Source: Kitasatospora sp. MMS16-BH015 (GTDB lineage Bacteria; Actinomycetota; Actinomycetes; Streptomycetales; Streptomycetaceae). From it: 64,000 nt of DNA. The position numbers and the translations under genes were made by a program. A model generated the notes under the pieces. It was not told where the DNA came from and did not search any database. It worked only from the letters and a program-made list of their open reading frames with translations. Each line of letters starts with the position of its first letter. The first letter of the stretch is position 1. Below, in pieces: positions 8,842 through 18,310 of this stretch. The DNA is taken from contig NZ_CP025394.1 in NCBI RefSeq assembly GCF_002943525.1, positions 3,596,001 through 3,660,000 on the forward strand, written 5' to 3'.

Positions 8842-10196
8842 TTGGACTCCCCCTTGGGCAGGTCGGTGGCCTGGGCGGCGGCCTGGGCGGCGGCGGGCAG
8901 GGCGGCGGCGATCCACTCGATCGCGCGCTCGTCGTGCGCGGCCGAGACGAACCAGGACTCGAAGGCGGAGGGCGGCAGGTAGACGCCCTGGCTGAGCAGG
9001 CTGTGGAAGAAGGCGTTGAAGCGGAACCCCTCCTGGGTGCGGGCCTCGTCGTAGTTGGTGACGGGCGCCTCGGTGAAGAAGACCGAGAACATGTTGCCCG
9101 CGGTCTGCAGGCGGTGGGTCACGCCCTCCTTGGTCAGCGCGGCGGTGACCAGGCCGGAGATCTCGGCCGAGACGCGGTCGACGGTGGCGTACGCCTCGTC
9201 GGTGCAGTGGCGCAGCTGGGCGAGGCCGGCGGCGGTGGCGATCGGGTTACCGGAGAGGGTGCCCGCCTGGTAGACCGGGCCGGCCGGGGCGAGGTGGCCC
9301 ATCACGTCGGCCCGCCCGCCGAAGGCCGCGGCCGGAAAGCCGCCGCCCATCACCTTGCCGAAGGTGAGCAGGTCGGGGGCCCAGCCCTCGTGCGCGGCCT
9401 CCAGGCCGTACCAGCCGGCCTTGGAGACGCGGAAGCCGGTCATCACCTCGTCGCTGATGAACAGCGCGCCGTCGGCCTTGCAGAGCTCGGCCAGGCCCTT
9501 GTTGAAGCCGGGCAGCGGCGGGACGACGCCCATGTTGCCGGGGCTCGCCTCGGTGATCACACAGGCGATCTGGCCGGGGTGCGCCGCGAACGCCTCGCGG
9601 ACGGCGTTGAGGTCGTTGTACGGCAGCACGATGGTGTCGCCGGCCTGGGCGCCGGTCACGCCCGGGGTGTCGGGCAGGCCGAAGGTGGCCACGCCGGAGC
9701 CGGCGGCGGCCAGCAGGGCGTCCACGTGGCCGTGGTAGCAGCCGGCGAACTTCACGATCTTGGCCCGGCCGGTGAAGCCGCGGGCCAGCCGGATCGCCGA
9801 CATGGTGGCCTCGGTGCCGCTGGAGACCAGTCGCACCTGCTCGACCGGGGCGATCCGGGCCACGATCTCCTCGGCCAGCTCGACCTCGCCCTGGCCGGGC
9901 GTGCCGAAGGAGGTGCCGCGGGAGACGGCCTGCTGGACGGCCTCGATCACGGCCGGGTGGGCGTGGCCCAGCAGCATCGGGCCCCAGGAGCACACCAGGT
10001 CGACGTACTCCCGGCCGTCGGCGTCGGTCAGGTAGGGGCCGTTGCCGGAGACCATGAAGCGGGGGGTGCCGCCGACGGCGCGGAAGGCGCGCACCGGGGA
10101 GTTCACGCCGCCGGGGGTCACGACCGAGGCTCGGTCGAACAGCGACTGGGACTGCGGGGCCTCGTACGGGTAGCTCTTGGGGTTCGTCACCCGCAC
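8838..10196 (-). CDS. hemL: Glutamate-1-semialdehyde 2,1-aminomutase
   Basis: 452-residue PLP enzyme that makes 5-aminolevulinate, the haem precursor, from glutamate-1-semialdehyde. Visible features are [19 protein letters not shown] at the N-terminus, the [13 protein letters not shown] segment, and [12 protein letters not shown], which contains the Schiff-base lysine, followed by [10 protein letters not shown]. Length and order match the family. It is the first gene of a set serving haem supply and haem-protein maturation. Confidence 0.95.
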   Translation of the reverse strand: MRVTNPKSYPYEAPQSQSLFDRASVVTPGGVNSPVRAFRAVGGTPRFMVSGNGPYLTDADGREYVDLVCSWGPMLLGHAHPAVIEAVQQAVSRGTSFGTPGQGEVELAEEIVARIAPVEQVRLVSSGTEATMSAIRLARGFTGRAKIVKFAGCYHGHVDALLAAAGSGVATFGLPDTPGVTGAQAGDTIVLPYNDLNAVREAFAAHPGQIACVITEASPGNMGVVPPLPGFNKGLAELCKADGALFISDEVMTGFRVSKAGWYGLEAAHEGWAPDLLTFGKVMGGGFPAAAFGGRADVMGHLAPAGPVYQAGTLSGNPIATAAGLAQLRHCTDEAYATVDRVSAEISGLVTAALTKEGVTHRLQTAGNMFSVFFTEAPVTNYDEARTQEGFRFNAFFHSLLSQGVYLPPSAFESWFVSAAHDERAIEWIAAALPAAAQAAAQATDLPKGESK

Positions 10197-10503
10197 ATGG
10201 TCTCAAATCGTGTCCTTGACCTCCGCATGTCGGACCCGAACATCTGGAACGATGATCCGAGTACTGTCGTGCTGCCCGCCCGCTGCTTGCGCTCGCCTTC
10301 CCCACGGCTTGTTCTCATCCGCTTGACGGATCAGTCAGACTGTCCGTGGGCGGTTGCGGTGCGTGGTGGCGGCACGGTGGCCGGGCAGGTGTGCCACCTT
10401 GGCGTGTTACACCTGCACGAGACGGGGTAATGGGCACGTTCGGAGGGACACCGAGCGTGCGGGGGTCTGTCGATTCCGGCGAATTCCGGTGAGGATGGTC
10501 CGA
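10197..10503. other. Divergent intergenic region upstream of hemL and a hypothetical gene
   Basis: About 300 bases between divergently oriented genes; promoters for both should lie here. The stretch is less GC-rich than its flanks. I see TTGAC-like hexamers near 10213 and 10324 but no convincing properly spaced -10 partner, and no clear operator. Confidence 0.4.
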
Positions 10504-11103
10504 GTGTCCGAGGCGCAGGACGGCTTCGAGGAGGCCGCGGGTACTTCCCGTCGGCCCACCGGGGCTGCTGGCGGGGGTGCTGGTGCGGGCAGGGGAAGGC
10601 GGGGTGAAGGACGCGTGGGGGTGACCTACAAGTACTTCGGCGCACCCGACCGGGCCACCGCCGCGAGAGTCCCCACCGCGCTCGGCCCCGGCGGCCTCGG
10701 CCTCGACGCGGGCGAGCTCGGCACCCTCGGTCGCCTGGGCGACCTGATGGAGACCAGCGGCTCCGGCAACGGCCACCTCTCCACCAAGATCAAACCGGAG
10801 ACCATGAGCGCCATGGTCCTCACCGGCATCACCGGCGTCCCCCTCCACCAGGTCCCGCCCCTGGAGCTCGTCGTCCTCCACCCCGACTACGCGGTCGTCC
10901 AGCTCCCCCACACCGTGGTCGAGCCCCTCCGCAAGGCCGACGAAACCGAACTCGGCGCCGCCGCCTTCATCTGGTCCACCGTCCCCGACCGCCGCGGCCC
11001 CCGGGACGCCTTCGTCATCTACACGATGCTCCACGAGTGGCAGGACTTCGCGAACCGGCTGCACGACGCCGGGCACCAGCTGTACTGCCTGGTCTGGCCC
11101 TGA
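10504..11103 (+). CDS. Conserved hypothetical protein
   Basis: 199 residues from the GTG at 10504, which has GAGG nine bases upstream; an ATG at 10495 is an alternative. The first ~40 residues are Gly/Arg/Ala-rich and look disordered. The rest (from VTYKYFGAPD) is a compact domain ending in FVIYTMLHEWQDFANRLHDAGHQLYCLVW. I recognise it as a conserved streptomycete type but know no function. No membrane span, metal motif or catalytic motif was seen. Confidence 0.7.
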   Translation: MSEAQDGFEEAAGTSRRPTGAAGGGAGAGRGRRGEGRVGVTYKYFGAPDRATAARVPTALGPGGLGLDAGELGTLGRLGDLMETSGSGNGHLSTKIKPETMSAMVLTGITGVPLHQVPPLELVVLHPDYAVVQLPHTVVEPLRKADETELGAAAFIWSTVPDRRGPRDAFVIYTMLHEWQDFANRLHDAGHQLYCLVWP

Positions 11104-11172
11104 GTCTGCGGTCGGCAGCGGGCGACAGCGTGTGCACGGCTCGCCCGCGGCCCGGGACTCGGAGGTTCGACG

Positions 11173-11958
11173 GTGGATCATCAGCGCCCCTCCGTAGAGG
11201 AGATCCTGGCGCGCCTGCCGGAGCTCGCGCCGTACGGCCGCGAGGCTGCCCGGCTGCGCCCCGAGCGCGGCGAGCCCGGGGTCGGTGACAGTTCGATCGG
11301 CGGCCCACTGCGGTGGCCGGCCGACGAGCCGTGGCCCAGGTGTCCGGTCCAGGAGGACGGAGGACCGGACGGGTACCCCGCGATGGTGCCGCTGGCCCAG
11401 GTCCACGCCCGTGACGTGCCCGGGCCCTGGTGGCCGGACGGGGTGGATCTGCTGCAGGTGCTCTGGTGCCCCGTCGAGCACTGGGACCCTCCGGCCGGCC
11501 AGGCCGACGTGAGCCCGGTGGTCGAACTGCGCTGGCGGCGCAGCGCCGAGCTCCTCGGCGTGGCGGTGGCCGGCCCACCGGAGCCGTCGGAGCGCTACGA
11601 GGAGGAGTACCTGCCGGAGCCGTGCGTCTTCTCGGTGGAGCGCCTCACCGACTTCCCCTACCGCGAGGAGCTGCCGCCCGAGCTACGACCCGCCCTCCAG
11701 CAACTGGTGCGGGACACCGACCCCGAGGGCAAGGACGTGATCACCCGGGTCGCCGGCTGGAAGCTCGGCGGCTGGCCGACCTGGCACCTCAGCTCACCCG
11801 GCACGCCCGCGTGCCGGACCTGCGGGGACCAGACGACCCTCCTCCTCACGATCGCCAGTGACGACGTGACGGATCTCGTCGTCGGCCGCTGGGGCGACCT
11901 GCGGATCTTCACCTGCCCGACCGACCACACGCACCCGTTCACCGCCGACCTGCACTGA
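11173..11958 (+). CDS. YwqG/DUF1963-like hypothetical protein
   Basis: 261 residues from the GTG at 11173 with GGAGG about 8 bases upstream. The pattern IGGPLRWPADEPWP near residue 40, a central acidic segment and a C-terminal KLGGWPTWHL followed by CRTC and a strand-rich end recall the DUF1963/YwqG family, in which two similar lobes pack together. The CxxC plus a later C...H could bind a metal. Function is unknown. It is the last intact gene before the rearranged stretch at 12023-12472. Confidence 0.7.
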   Translation: MDHQRPSVEEILARLPELAPYGREAARLRPERGEPGVGDSSIGGPLRWPADEPWPRCPVQEDGGPDGYPAMVPLAQVHARDVPGPWWPDGVDLLQVLWCPVEHWDPPAGQADVSPVVELRWRRSAELLGVAVAGPPEPSERYEEEYLPEPCVFSVERLTDFPYREELPPELRPALQQLVRDTDPEGKDVITRVAGWKLGGWPTWHLSSPGTPACRTCGDQTTLLLTIASDDVTDLVVGRWGDLRIFTCPTDHTHPFTADLH

Positions 11959-12022
11959 CACCGGTTCAGCCCCACCCCGACCGACACCGGCCCCACACGC
12001 AGCCAGACCGGGCAGAGCTCGG

Positions 12023-12151
12023 TCACAGGCCCAATCGGCCCCAGTCCGCGTCCGGGTGATCGGACTTGAGCAGGTCGACCATGAGTTCCCAGAACGAGGG
12101 GTAGCGGAACGCGCCGGGGTACCAGTTGGCGAAGGCCCAGGCCTCCCACTC
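12023..12151 (-). pseudogene. Truncated gene tail (C-terminal ~42 codons only)
   Basis: On the minus strand the reading frame ending at 12023 has protein-like composition only from about 12151 down (WAFANWYPGAFRYPSFWELM, then KSDHPDADW and a stop). Upstream of that point the same bases read on the other strand as a different gene tail. It looks like the 3' end of a gene whose 5' part has been lost. The parent family was not recognised. Confidence 0.5.
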
Positions 12152-12472
12152 CCCTCGGCGTTGACCGACCTCGACCCCAGCGAACTCCGCACCCTGGCGG
12201 CCAACACCGCCGACCTCCTCAACGGCGAGCACGCCGTCGTCGTCCTCGGCACCGAGCACGACGGCAAGGCCCTCCTCGCTGCTGCCATCACCCAGGGCCT
12301 CCACAACACCGGCGCCCAAGCCAGTCCGATCCTCACCACCGCTGCCCGCTTGGTCGGCGGCGGCACTGACGGCAAGGGCTCGGTCGCCAGCGCCGGCGGA
12401 CGTGCCCCGGAATGCCTCGACGAGGCAATCGACATCGCTCGCCGGGACGCGGCCCACGCTCTCAGCCGGTAG
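12152..12472 (+). pseudogene. Alanyl-tRNA synthetase-like C-terminal (DHHA1) remnant
   Basis: About 105 codons up to an intact stop match the end of AlaRS: LRTLAANTADLL, HAVVVLGTEHDGKALL, then a LVGGGTDGKGSVASAGG segment corresponding to the GGxGGGxxxMAQAGG signature, and a C-terminal EAIDIARR helix. Catalytic, tRNA-binding and editing domains are absent, and the region upstream on this strand is not AlaRS. It is therefore a 5'-deleted fragment, possibly of an AlaRS paralogue. It abuts the minus-strand tail at about 12150. Confidence 0.65.
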
Positions 12473-12645
12473 GCCCGAATCCCCATCTGACTCGGGTGTT
12501 CACGACTGGGGTTGACCTGTGCCGTCGCGAGCCTTCGAAGGTCGCCTCCCGTGTCCCTGGTGATCGTTTCCCGTATTCCGGGTCCGGTGCCAGAGGTGGC
12601 CTCTAGACAGTCTTGGCGAAGTCCGCTGCGGCCACCGTCAGGTCC

Positions 12646-13995
12646 TCATCCGGCGGGGACCGTCTCGTCAGCCGCAAGTGAGTTGCCCTCGGCGATGCTG
12701 CCGCAGGAGGACGGGGCCTCCTCGCCGGCGAACCGGGCGCGCAGCCAGGCGAGCGCGGTGGGCACCGTGGCCATGGGTGCGGTCAAGTGGCTGAGGGCGT
12801 CGTACTGCTGGTACCAGACCGCGGCGCCGCCCTCGGCGCAGTACTTCCGCGCCAGCGCCCGTGTGTCCCCGGCGACCGCGACGCCGTCGCCAGAACCGAT
12901 GCCCGCGATGTTGCCCGTGGTTCCCTCGAGAAAGCCGGCGTTGCCCTGGCCGATGTAGCCGGGGACGGTCGGGGTCGGTGCCAGGCCGAGATTGGTCTTG
13001 TTGACCGCCTCGACGAGCTCGGGTACGGAATCTGGGTTCGCGTACTCCGGCTTCGCCATCTGCTTCCACGTCAGACCGGGGTAGTGGCCCAGCGCGTCGG
13101 CGATCGAGGAGTGCTGAAGCTCGTCGACCAGCTGCTTGCCGTAGTCGTTCAGGTACTTCTCGAGGTCGAGGTCGTACGAACGCGCTTGCCCGATGAGCAA
13201 CTCCGGGATGAGCCCGGACCACACCTGACTGCCTTGGATGTACCTGAGGATGTGCGAGGGCTTCACGAGCAGCCCGCCCTCGGCGTATCCCACCAGGCGC
13301 TTGTTGATGTCGGGAGCGTACTGGGGGGCGAGGGAGGCGGCCCAGTTGGTCGCGACGGCGCCGCCGGAGTAGCCCATGAGGCCGAAGCGCGCGTCGGGGC
13401 TGATGCCGGTCCTCGACGCCGCGCTGGAAGCGGCACGCAGGGAGTCCAGCGTGTTGTACCCGTACTCGCGGGAGGCCGTGAGGTGGGCGGCCTGCCCCTC
13501 GGTGTCAGGGAGGACGACCTCGTAGCCTGACAGCAGGAGCGACGCCACGAGCGTGGACTCTCCGTTCGCGATCAAGCCGCCGGGCAGCTTGACGTTGCCC
13601 GCGACCGCCCGGGACGGACCGTCTTCGGGGTCGAGCGAGTCGTAGAACGACTGGTACGACACGACTCGGTGGCCGTCGCCGCCAGGGCTGCGCAGCACGG
13701 AGGTCACGCCTGCGGACGGGTGGCCCTGCTCGTCGGTGGTGCGGTAGAGCAGCTGCGTCGCCTGGAGGGGTGTCACGATACCCAGGACGTGGTACGGCAG
13801 CGTCCGGACCTTGAGCACGTCCCCGGGCATGTACGAGGACAGCGGCTTGCTGCCGTCGTAGGTGTAGAACGCGTCGCCCCCGGCAGCCGTCGACGAGGGC
13901 TGCTCCTGAACGCCGAACGCGACACCGGGCGCCGCAGCGGCGGCAAGGGCGACGACGCCCGCGATCGCGGCGCGCCGCACTCCGAATTTGCGCAT
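12646..13995 (-). CDS. Secreted lipase (secretory lipase / LIP family)
   Basis: 449 residues with a Sec signal peptide (RKFGVRRAA, hydrophobic core, AFGVQ). This is an alpha/beta hydrolase with the nucleophile elbow GYSGG (Ser210), as in the secretory triacylglycerol lipase family, plus SYQSFYDSLDPE and DTEGQAAHLTASREYGYNTLDS upstream of it. The ATG follows a GGGAGA ribosome site. The substrate is likely an ester; the exact specificity is unknown. Confidence 0.85.
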   Translation of the reverse strand: MRKFGVRRAAIAGVVALAAAAAPGVAFGVQEQPSSTAAGGDAFYTYDGSKPLSSYMPGDVLKVRTLPYHVLGIVTPLQATQLLYRTTDEQGHPSAGVTSVLRSPGGDGHRVVSYQSFYDSLDPEDGPSRAVAGNVKLPGGLIANGESTLVASLLLSGYEVVLPDTEGQAAHLTASREYGYNTLDSLRAASSAASRTGISPDARFGLMGYSGGAVATNWAASLAPQYAPDINKRLVGYAEGGLLVKPSHILRYIQGSQVWSGLIPELLIGQARSYDLDLEKYLNDYGKQLVDELQHSSIADALGHYPGLTWKQMAKPEYANPDSVPELVEAVNKTNLGLAPTPTVPGYIGQGNAGFLEGTTGNIAGIGSGDGVAVAGDTRALARKYCAEGGAAVWYQQYDALSHLTAPMATVPTALAWLRARFAGEEAPSSCGSIAEGNSLAADETVPAG

Positions 13996-14449
13996 GACTC
14001 TCCCAAACGGTGTAAGCGGATCAGAGAGATGACCGCTACGGCCGGACGGGGGGTGGCCGATGGTCGGTTCCGGCTCAACCTAACAAAGGCGCACGGCAGT
14101 TGACCAGGGCACGCCAGAGTCTTCTCGGGACGAACGGCGGCTGAGTCAGCGGCCCCGCTCCGCCGATTCCCTTGTGCCGCCGACCGATCGGAACGGTGCA
14201 GTGCCGGGGCCCTGACCACCGACCGAGCGCGTGAGTTGCGGATGGGCTTTTGCTCTGGGGCTGCTGTTGGAGGGGACCGAGGGGAGCACCACGTCGGCCA
14301 AGGGCGTCTTGCCGGAACTCCACTCCCCGTGGGGACGCCAACTCTCGCGGGCACCTGACCTCCCCGAACCGCCGCCTGAGCCACCGGATTTCAGCCGCGA
14401 AGGCCCACCGGGTTCGCGCGCCGCCTCGAACAAGCCTCCGCAACGCAAA

Positions 14450-14482
14450 GATCCCGCCCGATCACAGGGATCGGACGGGATC
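14450..14482. terminator. Hairpin with 14-base arms, one mismatch
   Basis: GATCCCGCCCGATC (14450-14463) pairs with GATCGGACGGGATC (14469-14482) across a 5-base loop. It is terminator-like but has no clear upstream gene on the plus strand. On the minus strand it lies about 240 bases past the peptidase stop. Confidence 0.55.
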
Positions 14483-14488
14483 TCGTAA

Positions 14489-14515
14489 CCATTCACGAGT
14501 CTGACTCGTGAATGG
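14489..14515. repeat. Perfect 11-base inverted repeat
   Basis: CCATTCACGAG (14489-14499) and CTCGTGAATGG (14505-14515) flank TCTGA. Its modest GC content differs from the neighbouring GC hairpin. It could be an operator or a mobile-element end; no partner copy was found in the window. Confidence 0.6.
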
Positions 14516-14722
14516 CCAATCCACGTCGGCGGTACCAACTGACCAGCTCGACAGCTTGAGCCGAGGTGTCGATCAGTGCCTCATGCGCTCCCAAACCGAG
14601 TGCCCCTCAGCGAACCGGCGCACCACCACCGAGCTTCGATTCTCGGGCTCTGACGGCATGCGCACTGGAGGTTTGGCCGCGTGATCAGGGGCAGCCTCGG
14701 TGGGGTTGGGGGTGATGGTAGG

Positions 14723-17700
14723 TCAGGTGATGTTGTAGCGGTAGGGGATGGCTGCCAGGACCGAGCCGGTCGTGCTGATCAGGCTGCTGCCGGTGGAGGC
14801 GGTTGCCGGGGCGGTGACCAGGTAGAGGGTGCCGGAGACGGTGGTGCCCTTGGCGGCGGTCGGGGTGATGGTGATCTGGAGCGAGCCGGTGGCTCCGGGC
14901 TGGACGGTCACCGGGGTGGTGGCCGGGGCGGTGGCGTTGAAGGCTGCGGCGTACGGGTCGCCGGTGTTGGAGGTCAGCGCCGGGTCGAAGGCCAGGGTGT
15001 GCGCGGTCGCGGTGATGGTGGAGGTGCCGGCCGGTGCGCCCGTGGTCGGGAACGGGCCGATCTGGGCCAGGTAGGTGGTCCAGAAGCCAGGGACGACCGG
15101 CTGGGCGGCCGAGCCCGTGCTCTGTGCGGTCGAGGTGGTCGAGCCCTTCTGGGCCTGCTTGAGGTTGCCGAAGAGGTCGGGCGAGCCGGTGGGGCCGGTG
15201 ATCTCCAGCTGGGCCGGGGTGCTCGAGGCGGCGACTGCCGTCAGCCGGTCGGTGCCCGGCGGGATCAGGAAGCCGGGGGCCTGGGTGTCGGGGGTCAGCG
15301 GCAGTGCGACCGCCCCGGAACCGCCCTGCGGCACCAGCGGCAGGTCGACCCTGCCGGTCAGCCGGCCGTCGGCCTGGACCTGCTGGGCGGCCGCGGTGTT
15401 GTTGGTGTAGGTCACCGTCACCGTGGTCGCCTGGCCGGCCGGCAGCTTGGCCGTGCCGCTGTTCGGCAGACCGGGGGCCGCGGCGAGGTCCTGGTCCAGG
15501 CCGATGGTGCCGTTGAAGGTCTGGCTCGGCTCGGCGCCGGTGACCGGGTTGACGACCAGCACCACGAAGCGCCAGCGGCCGGCCGCCGGGGTGATCGCGG
15601 TGGTCGAGAGGCCGGCCGCCGTGCCGGTGAACGTGTTCTTCGCGTCGAGCAGCGCGTTGCTCTCGACGTCGACCGGGGTGCCGTTCGGGCTGATCAGGAC
15701 GCCTTGCAGCAGGACCTTCTGGTCCTGGCCGAGCGTCAGGCCGACCCGGAGGTCCTTGCGGCCCTTCGGCACGTCGAAGGCGTAGGTGAAGCTCTGTGCC
15801 GGCGCGCCCGGGCGGCCGTTGCCGCCGGTGACGGTGCCGGTGAAGCTCCCGGTGCTGCCGGAGACCGGGACCAGGGTGCGCAGGATGACCGGCACGCTGG
15901 TGGTGCGGCCGTTCGAGTCGGTGACGGTGACCGACTCGGAGCTGTCACCGCTGGTGGTCGGCGTGGTCAGCCGCACGTGCAGGGTCTTGGTCTGCCCCGG
16001 CGCCAGCGTGGTGGCCTGCGGGGTGACGGTGCCCGCCGCAACCGCGCGCTCGAACGAGGTGGCCAGCTGGACCGGGCCGGTCAAGCCCCGGTCGCCGGCC
16101 GGGGTGTAGAGGATCGCCTTCCACTGGCCGGCGACCGGGTGCGGGACGTCCACGGCGCCGTAGTTGGGCGAGAGCCGCCCGCCCTGCGGTCGGGTGGCGT
16201 TCTCCAGGCGTCCGGCCGGATCCAGCAGCGTCATCCGGACGACCGGCGTGACCTTCCCGGGGCTGTACACCCCTCCGGCCCAGGCTATCGACGTCGCCAG
16301 CCGGTCCACGCCGGGCGGGACGGTGATGGTCACGTCGTGGTGCACCCAGGTGGCGCCCGTGGTGGCGTAGGTGAAGGCCGGGTCGGTGGCCGAGTTCAGC
16401 GGCACGGTCTGCCGCTCCTCCGACACCGGGACGAAGGTACGGGTGGCCGCGCGGACGGTCTGCGGACCGGTGCCGGTGTTGGCCACCGTGACGTCCGCGG
16501 TGTGGGTCGAGCCCGGGGCGCCGGTGATGTCCACCTGGCCGCTGGTGACGACGACGGTGGAGCCGATCCGGGCCGGGGCCTGGTAGCCGCGGGCGGCCTC
16601 GACGGCGGCCCGGACGTTCAGCAGACCGGCGCCCTGCTCGTGGGCGGGCAGGCCGAGGTCGGTGGCGGTACCGGTGAGCAGCGCCTTGACCAGGGCCGGG
16701 GCCGGCGAGGCGCCGTGGTGGCCCTCGCGGTAGGCCTGGATCACGTCGGCCGCCGCACCGGCGGTCAGCGGCGCGGACTGGCTGGTGCCGCTGAACGCCT
16801 GGATCGGACTGGCCTCGCCCTTGTAGTCGAAGCAGCCGGCGTACTTGTCGGTGTCGGTGCTGCACAGCGCCCAGTCGGTCTCCCCCGGGGCCACCAGGTC
16901 GACGGTCCGGCCGCCCTGGGTGAAGCCGCCCGAGGAGATCGACGAGATCCGGTTGTTCGCCCAGGTCCCGTTGGAGAACGGCGCGGCCGCGAAGCCGGTC
17001 TGCTGGTACGACTGGTCGTCGGTGGAGGCACCGACCGTGATCACCCCGGGGCCGGCGGCCGGCGTGGCGATGGTCCCGTTGGCTCCGGAGTCACCGCTGG
17101 CGACCGTGACGGTCACTCCGGCCGCGGCGGCCTGGGCGTTGAACAGCGAGATGGTGTCGTGCGCGCCGCTGTCCGGGGTCACGCTGCTGCCGAACGACTC
17201 GTTCAGCACGTCCACGTGCGCCACCGAGACCGCGTAGTCGATCGCCTGGAGGATCGCCGAGTTGGAGAAGGAGCCGGCGCCGGCGGCCTTCAGGGCGACC
17301 AGCGAGGCGTCCGGCGACACGCCCTGGATCCGGATGGTGCAGCCGGCCGGCAGCGGGTGGGCCGGGTTGACGAACTTCGACAGGTCGTAGCTCCCCCGGC
17401 CCTGCGCGACCATCGCCGAGGCGTCGCCGAAGGCTTCGAGCGCACCGCTCGGCGCGTCCCATCCCTCGCCCGAGAAGTCCTGGTGGTCGACGATCGCGTG
17501 CGAGCCGTCGGGCCGGATGAAGTCCGGGTGGTCGGGGTCGAGGCCGTCCGCGATGTAGGCGACCTTGACGCCCTTGCCGGTCGCGATCCGGTCCGCGCCG
17601 GGGGCGTCCGAGGTGCTCGCGGTGTGGGTCAGGTAGAGCGCCTCGGGCTCCAGGAGCGGCTGGGACGGGTCGCTCGGGCAGATCGCGCCGCCGTACGGCC

Positions 17701-18223
17701 CGCTGTCCGCGGCGGCCGCAGCCGGGGCGGACGGGACCGGGGCGGACAGGACCTTCGGCAACCCGGTGCGCCCGGTCGCGGCCGGGGCCGTCGGGGTCTT
17801 CGGCGCGGCGGGGGCCGTCGGGGTCACCGTGACCGGCAGGTCGGGGACCACCGAGGCGACCGCCGGGTTCGCGGCGAGCCGGGCACGCAGCGCCGGGCTC
17901 ACCGTCGCCGAGAACGCGTTGCCGACCACGAAGCTCTTGACGTCGGTGCCGCCCGCGGCCTTGACCGCGGCCAGCAGCGGGGCCTGTGCGGAGACGGCCT
18001 GCTGCCTGCGCGTGTTCAGGTGGGCGGCGTCGGCCGGTGTGCCCGGGAGCTGGTCACCGAGGATCACGATGACCGGGGCCGGTGCGCCGCCGTCGGCGGT
18101 CGCGGCGGTCGAGGGCGCGGGGAGGGTCGGTGCGCTCCAGGCAGTGGCCCCGGGGGCCACTGCCATGGCGGCGGCGACGGCGAGCGTGGCCGCCGCCCTC
18201 GGCGGTCTGTGCCGACGGATCAT
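14723..18223 (-). CDS. Large secreted S8/S53-type serine peptidase
   Basis: 1166 residues from the ATG at 18223, with AAGGA 7 bases upstream; an ATG at 18238 lacks a ribosome site. It has a signal peptide (RRHRPPRAA to TAWSAPTLPAP) and an inhibitor_I9-like propeptide (about 50-130). The peptidase domain runs about 215-620 and a beta-rich C-terminus follows. A subtilase-like Asp is present (IADGLDPDHPDF, Asp226) and the serine lies in SGTSQSAP (Ser481), but there is no HGTHVAG. Instead E263-AFG-D267 and SGDSG (Asp378) reproduce the Glu/Asp and oxyanion Asp of sedolisins. It probably degrades extracellular protein. It is transcribed alone. Confidence 0.9.
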   Translation of the reverse strand: MIRRHRPPRAAATLAVAAAMAVAPGATAWSAPTLPAPSTAATADGGAPAPVIVILGDQLPGTPADAAHLNTRRQQAVSAQAPLLAAVKAAGGTDVKSFVVGNAFSATVSPALRARLAANPAVASVVPDLPVTVTPTAPAAPKTPTAPAATGRTGLPKVLSAPVPSAPAAAAADSGPYGGAICPSDPSQPLLEPEALYLTHTASTSDAPGADRIATGKGVKVAYIADGLDPDHPDFIRPDGSHAIVDHQDFSGEGWDAPSGALEAFGDASAMVAQGRGSYDLSKFVNPAHPLPAGCTIRIQGVSPDASLVALKAAGAGSFSNSAILQAIDYAVSVAHVDVLNESFGSSVTPDSGAHDTISLFNAQAAAAGVTVTVASGDSGANGTIATPAAGPGVITVGASTDDQSYQQTGFAAAPFSNGTWANNRISSISSGGFTQGGRTVDLVAPGETDWALCSTDTDKYAGCFDYKGEASPIQAFSGTSQSAPLTAGAAADVIQAYREGHHGASPAPALVKALLTGTATDLGLPAHEQGAGLLNVRAAVEAARGYQAPARIGSTVVVTSGQVDITGAPGSTHTADVTVANTGTGPQTVRAATRTFVPVSEERQTVPLNSATDPAFTYATTGATWVHHDVTITVPPGVDRLATSIAWAGGVYSPGKVTPVVRMTLLDPAGRLENATRPQGGRLSPNYGAVDVPHPVAGQWKAILYTPAGDRGLTGPVQLATSFERAVAAGTVTPQATTLAPGQTKTLHVRLTTPTTSGDSSESVTVTDSNGRTTSVPVILRTLVPVSGSTGSFTGTVTGGNGRPGAPAQSFTYAFDVPKGRKDLRVGLTLGQDQKVLLQGVLISPNGTPVDVESNALLDAKNTFTGTAAGLSTTAITPAAGRWRFVVLVVNPVTGAEPSQTFNGTIGLDQDLAAAPGLPNSGTAKLPAGQATTVTVTYTNNTAAAQQVQADGRLTGRVDLPLVPQGGSGAVALPLTPDTQAPGFLIPPGTDRLTAVAASSTPAQLEITGPTGSPDLFGNLKQAQKGSTTSTAQSTGSAAQPVVPGFWTTYLAQIGPFPTTGAPAGTSTITATAHTLAFDPALTSNTGDPYAAAFNATAPATTPVTVQPGATGSLQITITPTAAKGTTVSGTLYLVTAPATASTGSSLISTTGSVLAAIPYRYNIT

Positions 18224-18238
18224 CGGATCATCCTTCAT

Positions 18239-18253
18239 CTGACGTATAGTCAG
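18239..18253. promoter_or_regulatory. Inverted repeat CTGAC-5-GTCAG upstream of the peptidase
   Basis: A 5-base inverted repeat, locally AT-rich in the centre (GTATA), lies 16 bases upstream of the peptidase start, where an operator or the promoter -10 would sit. A similar CCTGAC-7-GTCAGG lies upstream of the nitrosation genes (51163-51181). No regulator is assigned. Confidence 0.4.
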
Positions 18254-18310
18254 GTTGCTTGGGGGGGAGAGCGGTTCGGGACGGAAGGCGGTCACGCGCT
18301 CCCGGCGGCA

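Larger units (their letters stand above)
13996..14722. other. Gene-poor stretch between lipase and peptidase genes
   Basis: About 730 bases with no reading frame I can support on either strand; the frames present are short, in conflict, and have Pro/Arg/Ser-rich noise composition. It holds two hairpin structures (14450-14482 and 14489-14515), and the GC content dips near 14480-14540. Together with the truncated genes at 12023-12472 it suggests a remodelled segment. Confidence 0.55.

Noticed and set aside
14075..14538. Short frames on both strands in the lipase-peptidase gap
   Set aside because: Mutually overlapping, no ribosome site worth noting, and no recognisable domain; kept as a gene-poor stretch.
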